In this document: one piece after another, positions 61,598-64,000 of the stretch | Numbering within the stretch: position 1 is the stretch's first letter | How the letters are laid out: each line of letters starts with the position of its first letter | Assembly (NCBI GenBank): GCA_965261455.1 | Contig: OZ253453.1 | Coordinates: 992,001 to 1,056,000 of the forward strand | Source of the DNA: DAOUKH01 sp965261455 | GTDB lineage: Bacteria; Chloroflexota; Dehalococcoidia; SHYB01 | DNA: 64,000 nucleotides | Direction: 5' to 3' | Position numbers and translations under genes: made by a program | The notes under the pieces: model-generated | The model's database searches: none | What the model was told of the DNA's origin: nothing | Seen by the model: only the letters and a program-made list of their open reading frames with translations

Positions 61598-61665
61598 ACG
61601 TGGCGAGGCTAGGCGTGGCACGCCAAGGCAAGGCACGGCGGGGCAAGGCACGGCATGGGGATGGA
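61598..61665 (+). repeat. short G/C-rich repeat tract
   Basis: A low-complexity run containing a 13-bp direct repeat GGCAAGGCACGGC (61627-61639 and 61642-61654) and related GGCGAGGC/GGCGTGGC units. No gene is seen in 61473-61797 otherwise. Confidence 0.4.
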
Positions 61666-61797
61666 GCGGGGCCAAGGCTCCCCGCTCCATCTTTTCTTCC
61701 ACCACGCAAGACTGTGGGAAAGCTGCGCCTAACTGACGCTCGTGTGGTACACGGCGTGGTACGCATACCGCAATTAGGCGTTGCAACAGGTTTGGCG

Positions 61798-61819
61798 CGA
61801 ATCTCACCTTCGGCACCAC
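61798..61819 (+). other. attR (22-bp direct repeat, right copy)
   Basis: An exact copy of 34334-34355, the 3' end of tRNA-Leu with CCA. Only this fragment of a tRNA is present here, as expected for the displaced 3' end at the far end of an integrated element. Confidence 0.85.
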
Positions 61820-61846
61820 CCCTGCTTCCCACGCCTGGCCGCGTGA

Positions 61847-61930
61847 TTCAACGGGGCGCGTGCCTTCGCCTCGATGGTGCAGGCGGGCATGAAGATAGAG
61901 CGGGCGGCGGGAGATTATGTAGATGGCTAG
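61847..61930 (+). pseudogene. phage fragment, second copy of the portal-like tail
   Basis: NGARAFASMVQAGMKIERAA then GDYVDG and a stop, paralogous to 60858-60947. There is no start codon, and a TGA stands directly upstream in frame. Confidence 0.4.
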
Positions 61931-61970
61931 CCGGGGAGTGTTGTTGCGCGCACGGCGCGACGCTCTACGT

Positions 61971-62096
61971 TCAGTAGCCGACAGCAATAAACACGACAAC
62001 GATGAGCAGGAGCCACGTCCAGCAACCGGGGCCGCCGCCTTCCCGCTCAAAGCGTTCGGCGTTCCTCCTGTTTGCCTTCAACCGGTTGTCTCTCAT
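61971..62096 (-). CDS. 41-residue basic single-pass membrane protein
   Basis: A small ORF: MRDNRLKANRRNAERFER (highly basic), GGGPGC, then one hydrophobic helix TWLLLIVVVFIAVGY at the very C-terminus. An AAGG motif lies 12-15 bases before the ATG. It is too short for family assignment, and the topology suggests a tail-anchored peptide. Confidence 0.4.
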   Translation of the reverse strand: MRDNRLKANRRNAERFEREGGGPGCWTWLLLIVVVFIAVGY

Positions 62097-62152
62097 AACA
62101 GACGACCTTCCCAATAGCGACCCTAAGGGCCGAGGGTAGTAAACTGAGCCCC

Positions 62153-62609
62153 ATGTTCCGCCCCGCCATGATAGCGGCGATGCTGGCCGCAGTTCTGGCC
62201 GTCGCCTGTTCCGCGCCCGACGGCGACGCCTAAGCCTACGGCGGTACCGACGCCGTACCAAGTGCCTTGCGGCGGCGCGGTGTATGAGGTCACCGAAGCC
62301 GCGCGGAAGGTGATCGCCGGCGACATCTGGCCGTCGGAAGCTGGCGAAGCCGTCTATCCGTTGGCGCATTGTATGGACGTGATTGCGGAAGCGGCGATCC
62401 GCGAAGTCACCCGCGCCGTCCAAGACACGGCCTACATGCAGCAACACGCGCTGCGAGACAATGACCGGCGCGAAGCCAACCAGGTCAACCGTGACCTGCG
62501 ACGCTACTTGACGGCGTTGTACGGCGACGCGACGCCGGAAGACGCGTTGTTCGCCTACATGATCGTGCAGGAATGGGACGAAGCGCGCCGGCGGATGCCG
62601 GGCGGCTAA
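62153..62609 (+). pseudogene. frameshifted lipoprotein
   Basis: The signal MFRPAMIAAMLAAVLAVAC ends in a lipobox (VAC), followed by SAPDGDA and a stop. In the next frame the protein continues at once with ATPKPTAVPTPYQVPCGG, the Thr/Pro spacer typical of this genome's lipoproteins, and then a globular domain to 62609 (VIAGDIWPSEAGEAVYPL, then ALYGDATPEDALFAYMIVQ). One extra base near 62215-62224 explains it. Either a recent mutation or a sequence error. Confidence 0.65.
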
Positions 62610-62862
62610 ATCCGCAGAGCAATCCGCACCCGGTGTATAGCACGGTGACAACGGCAGAGTCATGCAAATGCGAAGTGACTTCGGATTGCCTTGACACGGA
62701 CCGTATCAATGCAATCCGCACTGAGTGCGGAATTGGCAGAACGCGGCGGAAGCGATGGCGACGGAAATGGAGGGGTAAAGTTATAACAGACGCGGATCGA
62801 AACTTCGAAGCTCTGATTCACTTCACAAGGCCGTAGCGGTTGCGATTCTGGGCCTTGATGAA

Positions 62863-63066
62863 TTGCCACCTGAACATCGAACGTCGGAGGGCTTCCTGCA
62901 GGTTCTTGACGAGTTGTTGTCAGAAATACCTAAAGCGCCTTACGTCCCTGGATTTCCTGATATGGACCCGCCGGAGTTGTACGAGCGCGTGCAGGCGTTT
63001 CGCCGCAACTTGGATGTTGCTTTGGACCAAGCAAGACGTGCAAAGGGGCGATCCCAAGACAATTGA
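62863..63066 (+). CDS. hypothetical small protein
   Basis: 67 residues from a TTG: PPEHRTSEGFLQVLDELLSE then IPKAPYVPGFPDMDPPELYE and RVQAFRRNLDVALDQARR. Protein-like sequence continues in frame upstream (SDSLHKAVAVAILGLDEL) without a usual start codon, so the true 5' end may be lost to a frameshift or use a rare start. No family recognised. Confidence 0.4.
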   Translation: MPPEHRTSEGFLQVLDELLSEIPKAPYVPGFPDMDPPELYERVQAFRRNLDVALDQARRAKGRSQDN

Positions 63067-63149
63067 CCCCGTATGGCACCGCCGAGAGGGTGGGAAGCGG
63101 TGGGGTGGCGGCGGTGGAGTCACGATGCAACAGAAGAGGGGAGGTCGCA

Positions 63150-63350
63150 ATGACTGAGACGGCCAAGACTACCTACGTCGTTCGGCACCAACCGTCATAC
63201 AGCACTACTTGGCGCGTTGTCGGCTATTTCGAGACTGCAAAGGATGCCTTGGCCAAGTATGAAGCACTGCGCGAAGCCTGTCCCCGTGAGCGTGTATGGG
63301 TCGTCGAACTATACAGCGACCAAGTAACCGCCGACAGTCGGCTAAAGTAG
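63150..63350 (+). CDS. hypothetical small protein
   Basis: 66 residues: TTYVVRHQPSYSTTWRVVGY then FETAKDALAKYEALREA and RVWVVELYSDQV. GGGGAGG lies five bases ahead of the ATG, an excellent ribosome site, so the gene is probably real. It resembles small phage or island proteins with an alpha/beta fold. Function unknown. Confidence 0.6.
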   Translation: MTETAKTTYVVRHQPSYSTTWRVVGYFETAKDALAKYEALREACPRERVWVVELYSDQVTADSRLK

Positions 63351-63523
63351 CCGATCATCTCGCCGGTCTCACCGTCACACAGGGCCGGTTAGCCGGTCAG
63401 CCGTTCCTGGCGTTGCCGTGGGAACGGCGCTTCGTCCTGGGCGCGTTCCGCGACGGGGTGGCGGGCGCGGCCCTGAGCGTGGAGCGCGGCAACAGCAAGT
63501 CCGGGCTGATGGCGGGCGACTAG
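63344..63523 (+). pseudogene. phage terminase large subunit N-terminal remnant
   Basis: KVADHLAGLTVTQGRLAG, then QPFLALPWERRFVLGAF and SVERGNSKSGLMAG. This matches the start of terminase large subunits (W-x-R-F adenine-binding segment and the Walker A-like RGNxKS), then stops. The remaining ~450 residues are absent. It overlaps the end of the preceding small gene. Evidence of an old prophage to the right of the island. Confidence 0.6.
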
Positions 63524-63837
63524 AACCGCTCCACGGCCAGCCGGGCGCGAACGTAGGAGCATGGTATGGTACAAATGCTCCTGTAGCGCCTTCCAACAGA
63601 AGTGGTTCGGCGCACACTTTCCGCACCTCCCCAATCTCACGGGCGACCCCCTACGGCGGCGGCCCCGGTGCACTTTCGGCACAAGCGGACGGACACGCGG
63701 TGCTTGACTGTGCGAGCGGCCAAGCCGTAGCGTCGACTACACACCCATCCTCTCAAGCCCAAGGGAAGGTGCGCGCCTGAGAGGAGCGAGGCGGGCCGCG
63801 CCTTGACCGATCTCCCTGCCTTGTGCGGAGGTAGCAA
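63524..63837. other. 314-bp stretch with no credible gene
   Basis: Sequence between the terminase remnant and the last partial gene. Open frames are short and arginine-rich, with no ribosome sites or convincing hairpins seen. Confidence 0.4.
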
Positions 63838-64000
63838 CTGAAACGCTACGTGTACGACGACCCCAACCGGGGCGACAGCGTGGTGGTTCGCGAGGGGAGC
63901 ACGCAGCGGGTCCGCTACGCGAACCTGCTGGCTGCGATCCGCGAACACCCCGGGGCCACCCGAACGTCGCCACCGCCCGACGAGAACCCGGCCTGGTACA
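63838..64000 (+). CDS. hypothetical protein, 3' end outside the window
   Basis: At least 54 residues, open to the window edge: KRYVYDDPNRGDSVVVREGS then TQRVRYANLLAAIREHPG. GGAGG stands six bases before a CTG codon at 63838, an unusual start. GTG at 63850 is the nearest standard alternative. The frame is closed by TAG just upstream, so the start must lie here. No family recognised. Confidence 0.45.
   Translation, partial: MKRYVYDDPNRGDSVVVREGSTQRVRYANLLAAIREHPGATRTSPPPDENPAWY

Larger units (their letters stand above)
34334..61819. mobile_element. composite integrative genomic island in tRNA-Leu (about 27.5 kb)
   Basis: The island is bounded by a perfect 22-bp direct repeat of the tRNA-Leu 3' end. 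An intact tyrosine integrase lies immediately inside the left end. Contents in order: a decayed region, excisionase-like module A, a decayed integrase, a catabolic/transport cluster (38.4-47.3 kb), a type I restriction-modification and defence block on the minus strand (47.8-59.5 kb), excisionase-like module B, and phage debris. The defence genes are visibly AT-richer than the flanks. No conjugation or replication genes are seen, so it is probably a mobilisable or defective element. Confidence 0.8.

Overview
The window looks like a high-GC bacterial chromosome, most likely a member of the Chloroflexota (SAR202/Dehalococcoidia-like). The evidence is indirect and no rRNA is present. There is a release-factor-like protein of the family described from Actinobacteria and Chloroflexi (27604-28296). 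Several lipoproteins carry long Thr/Pro/Ala spacers after the lipobox. The gene content is rich in luciferase-like flavin monooxygenases, CaiB/BaiF CoA-transferases, SDRs and dipeptide-type ABC transporters.

Region 1 (1-34.2 kb) is ordinary chromosome. It opens with catabolic and housekeeping genes: an epimerase, a flavin monooxygenase, an SDR, an isocitrate-lyase-family enzyme, tRNA-Arg and tRNA-His, a winged-helix regulator, leucyl aminopeptidase, a small kinase, and a PadR regulator with its membrane partner. A transport locus follows (8.7-21.6 kb): a coiled-coil lipoprotein, a sialidase-like beta-propeller, an ABC importer whose binding protein has its lobes in swapped order, and a second opposing binding protein. 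After this come a CoA-transferase, a cysteine-less isochorismatase-family protein and a flavin monooxygenase. Then there is a striking noncoding tandem array (24.86-25.42 kb) in which every unit can fold into a GNRA-capped hairpin plus a second GC-rich hairpin. The rest is an SDR, a DyP peroxidase, the VLRF1-like factor, a CBS protein, metG, a prenyl synthase, a BioD/DRTGG protein, and the spermidine genes speH and speE.

Region 2 (34.33-61.82 kb) is an integrated genomic island. A tyrosine integrase lies just inside an intact tRNA-Leu(CAG), and the last 22 bp of the tRNA region recur exactly at 61798-61819 (attL and attR). The island is composite. It has a second, decayed integrase, two copies of an AlpA-like excisionase module about 23 kb apart, and three copies of a hairpin element. 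Its cargo is (a) a catabolic and uptake cluster (SDR, isochorismatase-like, MaoC-like and two CoA-transferases, with a binding protein and two permeases but no ATPase) and (b) a defence block on the minus strand. That block contains a complete type I restriction-modification system (hsdM, hsdS, hsdR). Interleaved with it are a HicBA toxin-antitoxin pair flanked by a 104-bp duplication of the hsdM 3' end, a membrane protein plus a Thoeris ThsB-like TIR protein, a HEPN-like protein, and a DUF433/DUF5615 pair.

Region 3 (61.8-64 kb) is debris-rich: phage portal-like and terminase-like fragments, a frameshifted lipoprotein, tiny membrane proteins and a partial gene running off the end.

Most promising observations: the GNRA hairpin array, the TIR-like/membrane-protein/HEPN genes embedded in the type I locus with its HicBA insertion, the lobe-swapped substrate-binding protein, and the nested architecture of the tRNA-Leu island.
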